Origin: Polaromonas sp.
GTDB lineage: Bacteria; Pseudomonadota; Gammaproteobacteria; Burkholderiales; Burkholderiaceae_C
NCBI RefSeq assembly: GCF_012927455.1
Contig: NZ_JABBPE010000016.1
Span: forward strand, 248,001 to 312,000
DNA: 64,000 bases
Reading direction: 5' to 3'
The position numbers and the translations under genes were made by a program. This document shows positions 28,049 through 37,193 of the stretch, one piece after another (position 1 is the stretch's first letter; the number at the start of each line of letters is the position of its first letter). The notes below the pieces were generated by a model. That model was not told the origin of the DNA. It worked only from the letters and a program-made list of their open reading frames with translations, and searched no databases.

Positions 28049-28300
28049 TTATCGCCCCACCACGGACCAGCCCGCGTGCAGGTTGGTCTTGTCGTTCTCG
28101 TACTCCCACGCGGTGCCGCAGCGGTCGCAGCGGTAATTGGTGATGGTGATCAGGCCGTGCCTGCGCGTTTCATGGCGGTTGTCGCCCTGCAACAGTTCGG
28201 GGTGCCCGGGGGCGCGGCGCCAGTTGCGCTGGATGCCGGCGCACGAATCGCACAGCGTCATCTTCTTCAATTCGTTTTTGCGGTTCGGGTCTTGGGTCAT
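28049..28300 (-). CDS. Small zinc-ribbon protein of unknown function
   Basis: An 83-residue protein with two CxxC pairs (LCDSCAG and YRCDRCGTAWEYEND) spaced like a zinc ribbon. Length, charge and the ATG at 28300 look natural, though the ribosome site is weak. It is divergent from the MerR gene. No function can be proposed from sequence. Confidence 0.65.
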   Translation of the reverse strand: MTQDPNRKNELKKMTLCDSCAGIQRNWRRAPGHPELLQGDNRHETRRHGLITITNYRCDRCGTAWEYENDKTNLHAGWSVVGR

Positions 28301-28399
28301 GGTGCTGATCTCTTGAATGTTGGTGCTGGCCGGGCTTGGGGCGTGGTCTGCGAGTTGAGCCAATTGTCGCCGCTAGCCCCCAGGCCCACAAATAATCGC

Positions 28400-28430
28400 T
28401 TGACTTCGAGTGCACTCGAAGTTTTACAGT
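28400..28430 (+). promoter_or_regulatory. MerR-type promoter with perfect palindromic operator
   Basis: The -35 TTGACT (28400-28405) and -10 TACAGT (28425-28430) are separated by 19 bp, the overlong spacer typical of MerR-controlled promoters. A perfect 20-bp palindrome ACTTCGAGTG/CACTCGAAGT (28403-28422) fills the spacer. The predicted transcription start falls on or next to the ATG of the MerR gene at 28437. Confidence 0.85.
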
Positions 28431-28436
28431 AGTGCC

Positions 28437-28850
28437 ATGAACCAGCCCCTGAGCATTTCCAAAGCCGCTGAAGTCACGGGCTTGAGCGCCCACACGCTGC
28501 GCTACTACGAAAAGATCGGCCTGATCGCGACTGTGGATCGCCGCAGTGGCGCGCGCCGCTACAGCGAGGCCGATATGCGCTGGCTCGAATTTCTGGTGCG
28601 CCTGCGCGCCACCGGCATGTCGATGCGCGACATGCAGCTTTACGCGCAGCTGCTGCGCGAAGGCCTCGCACCCGCCAGCGCCGCCAAACGCCAAGTCATT
28701 CTTGAAGAACACGCCGAGCGCGTGGAGGCCGACATGAAGGCGCTAGGCGACACCCTCAAATACATCCGCAAAAAGATCCGCAGCTACAAAGAAATGCAGC
28801 TGGTGCCCAAAAGCGCGCCTGAGCCACGTCTCCACCTCCGTTCGGGCTGA
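28437..28850 (+). CDS. MerR-family transcriptional regulator
   Basis: A 137-residue MerR regulator. The winged helix is LSISKAAEVTGLSAHTLRYYEKIGLIATVDRRSGARRYSEADMRWLEFLVRLRATGMSMRDMQLYAQL (residues ~5-72), followed by a coiled-coil dimer helix ending LKYIRKKIRSYKEM. No metal-binding cysteines are present, so it belongs with small-molecule or stress-type MerR proteins. The ATG at 28437 lies only about 7 bp after the -10 element, so the transcript is probably leaderless. It is followed by an aldo/keto reductase gene 48 bp downstream, the usual target of this class. Confidence 0.92.
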   Translation: MNQPLSISKAAEVTGLSAHTLRYYEKIGLIATVDRRSGARRYSEADMRWLEFLVRLRATGMSMRDMQLYAQLLREGLAPASAAKRQVILEEHAERVEADMKALGDTLKYIRKKIRSYKEMQLVPKSAPEPRLHLRSG

Positions 28851-28898
28851 GCCCTACCCCCTTCATTTCATTTCTGTCACCATCATCAAAGGACACAC

Positions 28899-29897
28899 AT
28901 GATGAAAACCCGCAAACTTGGCCGCAACGGCCCCGCCATATCTGCCATCGGTCTGGGCTGCATGGGCATGAGCGACTTCTACAGCAACCGCGACGATGCT
29001 GAGTCTGTTGCCACCATCCACCATGCGCTCGATCGCGGCCTAAATTTTCTCGACACCTCCGATGTGTATGGCCCGCACACCAACGAGCTGCTCATCGGCA
29101 AGGCCATCGCCGGCAGCTGCAAGGATGTTTTCATCGCCACCAAGTTCGGCATGAGCCGCGACCCGGCCAACCCTTCGGCACGTGGCATCAATGGCCACCC
29201 CGACTACGTCAAGTCCGCCTGCGACGCCAGCCTCCAGCGCCTGGGCATCGAGCAGATCGATTTGTACTACCAGCACCGCGTTGACAAGACCGTACCGATC
29301 GAAGAAACCGTGGGCGCCATGGCCGAGCTGGTCAAGGCCGGGAAGGTACGCTTTCTGGGCTTGTCTGAAGCCTCTGCTGCAACCATTGACCGCGCTTGCA
29401 AGGTGCACCCCATCGCCGCGCTGCAAAGTGAATATTCGCTGTGGACGCGTGACCCCGAAGTCACCGGAACGCTGGTCGCCTGCCGCAAAAACGGCGTGAG
29501 CCTGGTCGCCTATTCACCGCTGGGCAGGGGCTTTCTCACGGGTGCCTTTACCAAACCCGAAGACCTGCCCGAAGACGATTACCGCCGCCGCTTTTCGCCA
29601 CGCTTTGAAAAAGACAACTTCACGCAAAACCTCAAGCTGGTTGAAAAGATAAAAGAGATCGGAGCCGCAAAAGGCGTCACCGCCTCACAGGTCGCGCTCG
29701 CCTGGGTTCTAGCCCAGGGCGAAGACATCATCCCCATCCCCGGCACCAAGCGCCGCACCTGGCTTGACCAGAACACATCTGCGCTGGATGTGGTGATGAG
29801 TGCAGCAGAGTTGGCAGAACTCGACAAGAGTTTTCCGCCCGATGCAGCTGCGGGCTTGCGGTACCCCGAGAGCTTTATTGGCTCTGTGAATGCATGA
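28899..29897 (+). CDS. Aldo/keto reductase (YakC/AKR13-type)
   Basis: A 332-residue cytosolic aldo/keto reductase. Catalytic residues: Asp and Tyr in [14 protein letters not shown], Lys in IATKFGM, His in DLYYQHRVD. The C-terminal NADPH-binding part includes [23 protein letters not shown] lies before tandem ATGs. Located directly downstream of the MerR regulator and probably induced by it through the shared upstream promoter. Physiological substrate unknown; aldehydes are likely. Confidence 0.93.
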   Translation: MMKTRKLGRNGPAISAIGLGCMGMSDFYSNRDDAESVATIHHALDRGLNFLDTSDVYGPHTNELLIGKAIAGSCKDVFIATKFGMSRDPANPSARGINGHPDYVKSACDASLQRLGIEQIDLYYQHRVDKTVPIEETVGAMAELVKAGKVRFLGLSEASAATIDRACKVHPIAALQSEYSLWTRDPEVTGTLVACRKNGVSLVAYSPLGRGFLTGAFTKPEDLPEDDYRRRFSPRFEKDNFTQNLKLVEKIKEIGAAKGVTASQVALAWVLAQGEDIIPIPGTKRRTWLDQNTSALDVVMSAAELAELDKSFPPDAAAGLRYPESFIGSVNA

Positions 29898-29934
29898 TGA
29901 GATTTGCGGAAGTTAGGGTACGCGGAACTGGCGT

Positions 29935-30711
29935 TTACTCTGCCGCAGTGCCACTGCCCTGCGGCAAACGCAGGCTGCGCAAACGCTGGTGCGCCGCGTC
30001 TTCCAAATCCACCGGCAACTGTTGTTTGGCATTGAGGTAGTGGTTGGTGAACACATCCAGGTAAGCCTGCAGGGTTTGCGCCGGATGCGTTTCGCCAGCC
30101 AGCTCCAGGCACAGGGCAGCCACCTCGGAGGTGCAGAAGTGGTCATCACGCTTGGAGCGGCGCAGCCGGTAGTTGGAGAGTTGCTCGCTCTGCAGGCTGA
30201 GCACCGGCAGGTGGTCCAGGTAAGGGCTCTTGCGAAACATCTTGCGCGCCTCGGGCCAGGTGGCGTCTAGCAACACAAACAGTGGCCGCTTGCCCTTCTC
30301 GCCGTTTCGGGTTTCGGTGGGCAGCACGTCTGTCACCACCCGCTCGGCCGCCACAAACTCCCCCGGAAACACCAGATACGGCTGCCACTGCGGATCGGCC
30401 AGCAGGGCCAGCAGCGCAGGATCAACCTCGGTGCGCGCCCAGCCAAAGGCGAAAGTGCTAGCGACCACATCGGCAATCAGCCAGCCCGTGTTGCTAGGCT
30501 TGAGCGGCTCGATGTCGGCCATGATCAGGCACACACCCGCATGCACAGGCACTGCCGGGCGCAAGGCACACAGGCAGTGGCTAAGGATCAGGCGGCAACC
30601 GGCACAGCGCTCCCCGCGCGGACCGCCACGGGCCAGAAAGGGTTTGGAGCTGCGCGCCAGGCGCGCGGTGCGCAGGCGATTAACTGCGTGCGGCAGGGCG
30701 TGGGTGAGCAT
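29935..30711 (-). CDS. DTW-domain protein (tRNA-uridine aminocarboxypropyltransferase family)
   Basis: A DTW-domain protein of about 258 residues. The N-terminal zinc-type cluster CAGCRLILSHCLC and the core signature FVLLDATWPEARKMFRKSPYLDHLPVLSL (DATW in place of DTW) are present. E. coli TapT and TuaA of this family install acp3U in tRNA. The ATG at 30711 is chosen over 30768. It converges on nothing and is divergent from the metallophosphoesterase gene. Confidence 0.85.
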   Translation of the reverse strand: MLTHALPHAVNRLRTARLARSSKPFLARGGPRGERCAGCRLILSHCLCALRPAVPVHAGVCLIMADIEPLKPSNTGWLIADVVASTFAFGWARTEVDPALLALLADPQWQPYLVFPGEFVAAERVVTDVLPTETRNGEKGKRPLFVLLDATWPEARKMFRKSPYLDHLPVLSLQSEQLSNYRLRRSKRDDHFCTSEVAALCLELAGETHPAQTLQAYLDVFTNHYLNAKQQLPVDLEDAAHQRLRSLRLPQGSGTAAE

Positions 30712-30798
30712 GGGCGCACTGTAGCAGCGGGACTCACTACACCCGCCGGTTACCATGGAACTCATCACACAAGGTTAGTCCTTGAGAAAGATTACGTT

Positions 30799-31761
30799 AT
30801 GCACAAGAACTTTTGGCCGGACGCAATGCGGGCAGTTCGATTCGGTTTGACGGCCGCGCTGGTAGGCGCGGCGGTGGTGGCCTGTGGCGGCGGCGACGGC
30901 GGTGGCTCCGCGCCTCCGGTCTTGCAGGCCAACCCCACGACGCCGTGGGAACTGATGACTGCGGGCGATATTGCGCAGTGTCTTGCTCGACCTGCTGCCG
31001 ACACCAATGCCGAGAAAACAGCACAGCTGGTCGAGCGCCAACTGGCCGGCGCCGGCGGCAACGCAAACGTGCTGACGCTTGGAGACAATGCCTATTTGGC
31101 CGGCGCCATGCTCGGCTACACCGATTGCTATGAGAAAACCTGGGGCCGGTTTATCGCTAAAACCTTCGCGATTCCAGGCAACCACGACTATGAAAATGGC
31201 AACAGTAATTACTACGATTACTTTGGCGCCAAGGCCAGCCCCGATGGCAAACGGACAGGCTACTACCGCATCGATCAAAGCGGCTGGACCGTATTTGCGC
31301 TGAACAGCAACATCGATGCGACAGCCGCGTCAGCCCAGGCACAGTGGCTCAAGCAAGAGCTGGCAACCGCGCAGCCCTGTGTCGCGGCGGCCTGGCACCA
31401 CGCCCGATTCACATCGGGCAAGGACGGCGACAACACCACCATGACCGCCATGTGGGACATCCTGGACCAGGCCAAGGCCGATGTGGTGCTGCAGTCCCAC
31501 TTGCACCAATACGAGCGCTTTGCCGCCATGACCTCCGACGGCACCCTGTCCGCCACCGGCGGCCTGCGCTCGTTTGTGGTGGGTACCGGCGGCGCGATAA
31601 CTTCCGGTTTCGACACCGTACGTCCGGGCAGCGAGAAGCAGGCGCAAGCCTTCGGCGTAATGCGTTTGTCGCTGTCGGCAGGCAATGCCAAGTGGAAGTT
31701 TATTGACGTTGACAATGCCGTGCTGGACGAAGGCGCGTTTGATTGCCGCAAGAAAGCGTAA
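30799..31761 (+). CDS. Metallophosphoesterase lipoprotein
   Basis: A 320-residue exported lipoprotein: signal MHKNFWPDAMRAVRFGLTAALVGAAVVAC with the lipobox VVAC followed by a glycine-rich tether. The calcineurin-like core shows LTLGDNAYLAG, PGNHDYE, and SHLHQYERF, matching the metal-ligand motifs of the purple-acid/alkaline-type phosphoesterases. The long frame starting at 30541 lies over the DTW gene and is rejected; the ATG at 30799 follows GAGAAAG. Probably a periplasmic-facing phosphatase. Confidence 0.9.
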   Translation: MHKNFWPDAMRAVRFGLTAALVGAAVVACGGGDGGGSAPPVLQANPTTPWELMTAGDIAQCLARPAADTNAEKTAQLVERQLAGAGGNANVLTLGDNAYLAGAMLGYTDCYEKTWGRFIAKTFAIPGNHDYENGNSNYYDYFGAKASPDGKRTGYYRIDQSGWTVFALNSNIDATAASAQAQWLKQELATAQPCVAAAWHHARFTSGKDGDNTTMTAMWDILDQAKADVVLQSHLHQYERFAAMTSDGTLSATGGLRSFVVGTGGAITSGFDTVRPGSEKQAQAFGVMRLSLSAGNAKWKFIDVDNAVLDEGAFDCRKKA

Positions 31762-31867
31762 TGGCTTATGCCCGTGGCGGGCCAGGCCTGTTTGCTTGCG
31801 CAGCCGGCCTGGGCTCGATGGAATTTTGACCGTCGCTTCCGCTTCAATTTCTAGTAATATCGGCTTG

Positions 31868-31913
31868 TAGCCCAATGAGTACGGGCGCTAGCAGCTATTA
31901 ATTAAAGAGCAGA
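31868..31913 (+). repeat. Interspersed Comamonadaceae-type repeat, copy 6
   Basis: Contains GTACGGGCGCTAGCAGCTAT and AAAGAGCA. It abuts a truncated PIN-domain relic and marks the left edge of the repair/defence block. Confidence 0.87.
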
Positions 31914-31970
31914 CGATTTGGAGGAAGCCGGTCGGTGGTCACAAGGACTCAATTCGATCCCGCTCCTCAA

Positions 31971-32204
31971 TTCCCTACCCATTTTTCGCAAGCCGTTCTG
32001 CAACCCTGGGGCATTGAAGTCCAGTACCCCGATGAGTTTGTGATGAACCAGTTGCAGTTGCACCAGATTCCTGTCTTGAGCGCGATCAAAAAAATGCGTG
32101 CCCGCTGAGCCAATCCTGCGCGCCCGGCGCAAGATTTGATCTTGGCGTTTGAGTTGCGTGGCTTGCCTGTGACGGCCGACTTGTTGCGTGAGGAAATACG
32201 TTGA
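31971..32204 (+). pseudogene. PIN-domain (VapC-like) protein relic
   Basis: The frame FPTHFSQAVLQPWGIEVQYP then DEFVMNQLQLHQIPVLSAIKKMRAR is the C-terminal half of a PIN-domain ribonuclease. A TGA at 32106 interrupts it, after which the same frame resumes with ANPARPAQDLILAFELRGLP...LLREEIR and a second stop. The N-terminal half with the acidic catalytic residues is missing, replaced by interspersed repeat copy 6. A dead gene of toxin or RNase type. Confidence 0.72.
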
Positions 32205-32450
32205 TTTGAGGCTGTCCAGCGGTGTCATTAGGCCCGCGGCAACATCTCAGGGCTTTTCACCATTGCTGGCAGGGCGACCAACGCCGTCAGCGCCCGCGGC
32301 CCAAGTTGGTCTTAATGAAATCTGCCCGCCAATTTTCCCGAATTTGCGTTCGATGGCTTTCGCCGTGGAAAGATGGGGGTGTCGCTGGGTTTAAAAACGA
32401 TACTGACGCATCAGTACTTATTGTTTCAAACTTTGTCTCTTAAAAATCCA
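32205..32450. other. Intergenic stretch before sbcD
   Basis: No gene recognised. The short frames here show no family features. It must carry the sbcD promoter, but no convincing -35/-10 pair stands out. Confidence 0.4.
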
Positions 32451-33686
32451 ATGCGTATTCTCCACACCTCTGATTGGCATCTCGGCCAGCATTTCATAGG
32501 CAAGAGCCGGCAGGCCGAACATCAGGCGCTTATCGACTGGCTCCTGGTGCAGGTGGATGCACATGCGGTGGACGCAGTCTTGGTGGCCGGGGACATTTTT
32601 GACACAGGTAGCCCTCCCAGCTACGCCCGCGAGCTGTACAGCCAACTGGTCGTGCGGCTGCACACCGCCGGCGTTGCCTTGTTGCTGCTGGGCGGCAACC
32701 ATGACTCGGTGTCCACCCTGGGCGAAAGCCGGGCGTTGCTGGCCTGTCTGAGCGCAACGGTGATTGGCGCAGCGGACGACCCCACTGCGCAGGTCGTGGT
32801 GTTGCCCAGGCGCGGCGGGCAGGGCGTGGCCGGCTGCGTCGTCTGCGCCATTCCTTTCATCCGCCCGCGTGATGTGCTGCAAAGCCAGCCGGGGCAAAGT
32901 GCCGAGGACAAACAGCAGTCCTTGCAGATCGCCATCCAGGCGCATTACGCCGCCGTGTTTGATGCCGCCAGCATCCACCGCGCAGCACTGGAGGCAGCGC
33001 TGGGCCGCAAGCTGCCGCTGATTGCCACCGGGCACCTGACCACGGTAGGGGCCAGCACCAGCGAGTCGGTGCGCGAAATTTACGTCGGCTCCCTGAATGC
33101 CTTTCCGACAACCGCCTTCCCAGTGGTTGACTACATCGCCCTCGGGCATATCCACCAGCCGCAAACGGTCGGCGGCTTCAACCACATTCGTTATTGCGGT
33201 TCCCCAATTCCGCTCGGTTTTGACGAGGTTCGCCAGCAAAAGCAGGTACTGCTGGTCGATCTGGATGCCAACGGCCTTCAAACCATCACGCCGTTGCCAG
33301 TACCCCGTTTTCAGGCCCTGGCATCGGTCAGCGGCAACCTGCTGGCGCTGGCCGAAAAGATTCGAGCAGCGGCCGCAGACGGCACGCCAGAGCGCCCGGT
33401 CTGGCTGGAGGTGACGGTGGCTGAAGACGACTATCTGGCCGACCTGCCAGCGCGCATTGAGGCGATGACGGAAGGGCTGCCGGTGGAAGTGCTGCGCATC
33501 CGTCGCCAACGCAGCAATGCGGCTGCCACCCTGGCCGCCGCAGCCCGTGAAACCCTGGACGAACTCAGCCCCCACGATGTGTTTGCCCGCCGCCTTGCCC
33601 AGGAGGAGTTGGCAGAAGAGTTGAAGCTCGCCTTGCATGAGCGCTACCGGTCCATCGTCACCAGCCTGCAAGAGGGCCACGCATGA
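32451..33686 (+). CDS. sbcD: Exonuclease SbcCD subunit D
   Basis: A 411-residue Mre11-type nuclease. Phosphoesterase motifs in order: [37 protein letters not shown] and ALGHIHQPQ. With SbcC it forms the ATP-dependent nuclease that cleaves DNA hairpins and blocked ends, acting in double-strand-break repair. The ATG at 32451 gives the canonical [12 protein letters not shown] start; the longer frame to 32373 is shadow. Its stop overlaps the sbcC start as ATGA, so the two are translationally coupled. Confidence 0.96.
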   Translation: MRILHTSDWHLGQHFIGKSRQAEHQALIDWLLVQVDAHAVDAVLVAGDIFDTGSPPSYARELYSQLVVRLHTAGVALLLLGGNHDSVSTLGESRALLACLSATVIGAADDPTAQVVVLPRRGGQGVAGCVVCAIPFIRPRDVLQSQPGQSAEDKQQSLQIAIQAHYAAVFDAASIHRAALEAALGRKLPLIATGHLTTVGASTSESVREIYVGSLNAFPTTAFPVVDYIALGHIHQPQTVGGFNHIRYCGSPIPLGFDEVRQQKQVLLVDLDANGLQTITPLPVPRFQALASVSGNLLALAEKIRAAAADGTPERPVWLEVTVAEDDYLADLPARIEAMTEGLPVEVLRIRRQRSNAAATLAAAARETLDELSPHDVFARRLAQEELAEELKLALHERYRSIVTSLQEGHA

Positions 33687-36600
33687 AAATTCTTTCACTG
33701 CGCCTGAAGAACCTGAATTCGCTCAAAGGCGAATGGACCATCGACTTCACCCAGCCGCCGTTTGCGGGCAATGGTCTGTTTGCCATTACCGGGCCGACCG
33801 GCGCGGGCAAATCGACCCTGCTCGACGCCATCTGCCTGGCGCTGTACCACGAGACGCCGCGCCTGAAAAGCATTTCGGCATCGGCCAACGACATCATGAC
33901 GCGCCACACCGCCGACTGCCTGGCCGAGGTGAGCTTCGAGGTCAAGGGCGCCGTCTACCGCGCCTTCTGGAGCCAGCGGCGCGCCCGCGACAAAGTGGAC
34001 GGCGCGCTGCAGGCGCCCAGGGTCGAACTTGCCACGGGTGCGGGCGCGATTCTCAGCAGCCAGAGCAACGACAAGCTCAAACGCATTGAAGCCATCACCG
34101 GCCTCGACTTTCCGCGCTTCACCAAATCCATGCTGCTGGCCCAGGGCGGTTTTGCCGCGTTTCTGAACGCCAGCGCCAATGAGCGCGCCGAATTGCTGGA
34201 GGAGCTGACGGGCACTGAAATCTACGGCGAGATCTCGAAAAAGGTGTACGAACAGGCAAGGGATGCCAAGCAGCAACTGGACCAATTAAAAGCCCGTGCC
34301 GATGGCATGGAGTTGCTGACCGCCGAGCAGCACGAAGCCATGCAGCGCGATGCCGACCGCCTGGGCATCGAACTGGCGGGCGTGCAGAGCGCTCACCAAA
34401 CCAGCTTGGTGCAACGCCAGTGGCAGCTCAATCGCCTGCAAAACGCGCAAGACATTCAGGCCACCGAGGCCAAACGCGATGCTGCCTATGCCGCGCTGGA
34501 AGCCGCCGCGCCAGAACTTCGCCGCCTGGCGGACAGTGCGCCCGCGCAAGCCCTCAAGCCGCTGCACCAGGCGTGGCAGCAAGCGCAAGTGGCGTGTAGC
34601 GGCAGCGAAAGCGCGTTGGCAGCGCTGCAGCTTGATTTGAAGCGCCAGCAAGCGGCGCACTACCAGCAGCACGACCTCGCCCAATCCGTCGCGGGCCGCA
34701 TTGCCAGCGACGCTGAGAAGCAGTTGAAGCTGAAGCAAAGTCAACGCCAGCAACTCGACGACTTCTGCACCGCTCACCCGCAGCGCGCCGCACTGGGCGA
34801 ACGCCTGGGTGCCTGGCGGCAACAGTTTGACCAACGCCTGAAGCTGCAGCAAAGCCTGGGCACACAGAACAGGGCTTTGCAAACACTCAGCACCGAACAG
34901 GGCGAGCGTTCCAGCCAAATAGTCGTCCAACGCTCGCTTGTCGAAACAGCGACCCAAGCCAAAACCGCGTTTGAGGCCGCGCGGCACACTGCGCAGACAG
35001 CGCAAAACCTGCGCCTGGCAGGCCAAACACTGGCGGCCATGCGCGAGCAGTGCCAAACCGAACAAGCCAACGTCCACTGCTGGCAGCAAACAGAGACCCT
35101 GGCCCGCCAGCGCCGCGCACTGGCCACCCGACACATTGCGCTGACGGCAGAACAGCAGCAGGCCGCAGCCACCATCGCGCCGCAAGAGGCCGCAGTGATT
35201 GCCCTGCGCGAGCAGTACAAAAACTTGAAAGAGCAAGTTACCGACAAGCAAAAACTGCTTGACCAGGAACACCGCATTCAAAGCCTGGACACGCACCGAC
35301 TGGCGCTGCAGCCCGGCGACGCCTGCCCCTTGTGCGGCGCCACGGAACACCCCGCCATTGACGCCTACCAAGCGCTTGACGTATCCAGCACCGCCGCCGC
35401 CTTGAAAGACAAGCAGGCCGCGTTGGATGCTTCGGTGGTGGACGGTCAAAAAGCCTCAGCCGAGTTGACTGCCAGCCAAGTCAGTCAAGCCAGCCGCCTC
35501 AAGCAGCAAGCGCAAATTGGCCAAGACATTGGCCAGTGGCTGGTGGACTGGACCGAGTTAACCGCGCCCATCACAAGCCCGCGCGCCCTGGCCGCAGACG
35601 ACTGGCAAAACGCAGAAGGATTGAGCGCGGCCCGCGCCGCCGCTGCGCAGGCCCTGAACCAAACCACTCAAAGCCTGCAAACCGCCGAGGCGGGAGAACA
35701 AGCGCTGCACCGGGCGATGGACGCGGTCAACCAAAGCGCCCAGGCGCTGCAGACCGCCACCAACCAGCTGGAGCGCCTGCAACAGGCCGAGCAAGACGCC
35801 CTGGCCCGCCAGGGCACATTGAAGGCGGCGCTTCAGTCCGGCCAGGATGACCTTGCCGCGCTGGAGGCAAGCCTCCACGCCACGCTGGCGGAGGCGGGCT
35901 ACGGCCTGCCAGTCGAATCTGCACCGTGGCTGAAAGAACGCGAAGGCGAATGGCAGCAGTGGCAGCAAATGCAAGGCCAGCTGCAGGAACTGGCGCAGGC
36001 CATCACCCGCCAGCACGCGCAATGCGAAGCAGCGCAGACGCAGACCACACTGTGGGTGCAGCGCTGGGGCATTTTGCGGGCCAGCTTTGATGGCGATACG
36101 GTTTCGCCTTCCCCACTCATGGTCGAGGCCGGGGGTGATTTGCCCACGGTTCTCACGCAACGCGCGAATGAAATCGACCGGCTGTCGCGGGCCATTGCTG
36201 CTTTGCAGGGCCGACAGGCCCAAGTGCAAGGCAACCTGGCACAACAAGGCCCGGCCTTGGCCGATGCAGACAACGCCTGGCAAATGGCGCTTGCCACCAG
36301 CCCGTTTGCCAACGCGATGGCTTTTGAGGCGGCCCTGTTGTCTGCGCCAGACCGCCAGCAACTGATCGCGTTGAAAGAGTCGCTGCAAACCGTGCACCAG
36401 CAGGCCATGGCCCTGCTGCAGGCCGCACATGACCGGCAAACCCGATTGGAAGAACAGGCCTTGACGGCGTTGTCTCTGGACGACCTGGTTGCGCAATTGG
36501 CCGTGCTGGAAGAACAACGCAGCACCCTCAGCCAGCAAATAGGCGCCCAGCGCGCCCTGCTGGCCAAAGACGAGCAACACCGTAAAAGCCAGCAGGCGCT

Positions 36601-37135
36601 GTTTGAACAAATCGGCGCGCAGACCACCGAGACTGATATCTGGCAACGGCTTGACAGCCTGGTCGGCTCCGCCAAGGGCGACAAATACCGAAAATTTGCG
36701 CAGGGGCTGACGCTGGATCACCTGCTGCATCTGGCCAACCGCCACCTTGCGCGCCTGCATGGCCGCTACCTGCTGCGGCGCAAACAGACCGGTGAACTGG
36801 AACTGGACATCGTCGACGGCTGGCAGGGCGACGTGGCGCGCGACACGCGCACCCTGTCTGGCGGCGAAAGCTTTTTGGTCAGCCTGGCCCTGGCGCTGTC
36901 GCTGTCTGATTTGGTGAGCAACAAGACTTCCATCGACTCCCTGTTTCTGGACGAAGGCTTTGGCACGCTGGACAGCGACACCCTGGAGATCGCCTTAAGC
37001 GCCCTCGACACCCTGAACGCCAGCGGCAAGATGATCGGCGTCATCAGCCATGTGGAAAGTTTGAAAGAACGCATTCCCGCGCAGATCCGGGTCGAGAAGG
37101 GTGGCGGGATTGGGCATTCAAAGCTACTGTTCTAG
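33683..37135 (+). CDS. sbcC: Exonuclease SbcCD subunit C
   Basis: A 1150-residue Rad50-type SMC ATPase. Walker [10 protein letters not shown] is at residues ~33-41, long coiled coils flank a zinc hook CPLCG at residues 548-552, and the C-terminal lobe carries [19 protein letters not shown] and the Walker [17 protein letters not shown]. It tethers DNA ends and drives SbcD nuclease action. The gene is complete, GC-rich and in normal host style, unlike the AT-richer OLD gene that converges on it 58 bp away. Confidence 0.96.
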   Translation: MKILSLRLKNLNSLKGEWTIDFTQPPFAGNGLFAITGPTGAGKSTLLDAICLALYHETPRLKSISASANDIMTRHTADCLAEVSFEVKGAVYRAFWSQRRARDKVDGALQAPRVELATGAGAILSSQSNDKLKRIEAITGLDFPRFTKSMLLAQGGFAAFLNASANERAELLEELTGTEIYGEISKKVYEQARDAKQQLDQLKARADGMELLTAEQHEAMQRDADRLGIELAGVQSAHQTSLVQRQWQLNRLQNAQDIQATEAKRDAAYAALEAAAPELRRLADSAPAQALKPLHQAWQQAQVACSGSESALAALQLDLKRQQAAHYQQHDLAQSVAGRIASDAEKQLKLKQSQRQQLDDFCTAHPQRAALGERLGAWRQQFDQRLKLQQSLGTQNRALQTLSTEQGERSSQIVVQRSLVETATQAKTAFEAARHTAQTAQNLRLAGQTLAAMREQCQTEQANVHCWQQTETLARQRRALATRHIALTAEQQQAAATIAPQEAAVIALREQYKNLKEQVTDKQKLLDQEHRIQSLDTHRLALQPGDACPLCGATEHPAIDAYQALDVSSTAAALKDKQAALDASVVDGQKASAELTASQVSQASRLKQQAQIGQDIGQWLVDWTELTAPITSPRALAADDWQNAEGLSAARAAAAQALNQTTQSLQTAEAGEQALHRAMDAVNQSAQALQTATNQLERLQQAEQDALARQGTLKAALQSGQDDLAALEASLHATLAEAGYGLPVESAPWLKEREGEWQQWQQMQGQLQELAQAITRQHAQCEAAQTQTTLWVQRWGILRASFDGDTVSPSPLMVEAGGDLPTVLTQRANEIDRLSRAIAALQGRQAQVQGNLAQQGPALADADNAWQMALATSPFANAMAFEAALLSAPDRQQLIALKESLQTVHQQAMALLQAAHDRQTRLEEQALTALSLDDLVAQLAVLEEQRSTLSQQIGAQRALLAKDEQHRKSQQALFEQIGAQTTETDIWQRLDSLVGSAKGDKYRKFAQGLTLDHLLHLANRHLARLHGRYLLRRKQTGELELDIVDGWQGDVARDTRTLSGGESFLVSLALALSLSDLVSNKTSIDSLFLDEGFGTLDSDTLEIALSALDTLNASGKMIGVISHVESLKERIPAQIRVEKGGGIGHSKLLF

Positions 37136-37193
37136 GCGCTTTCAAAAACGTCTGTGCGCTCATCTCAACCGTATATCTAATAGTACTTGTCGT

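Noticed and set aside
35558..36760. Long - strand frame antisense to sbcC (400 codons)
   Set aside because: Composition is that of a GC-rich shadow frame; sbcC itself has complete Rad50 motifs.
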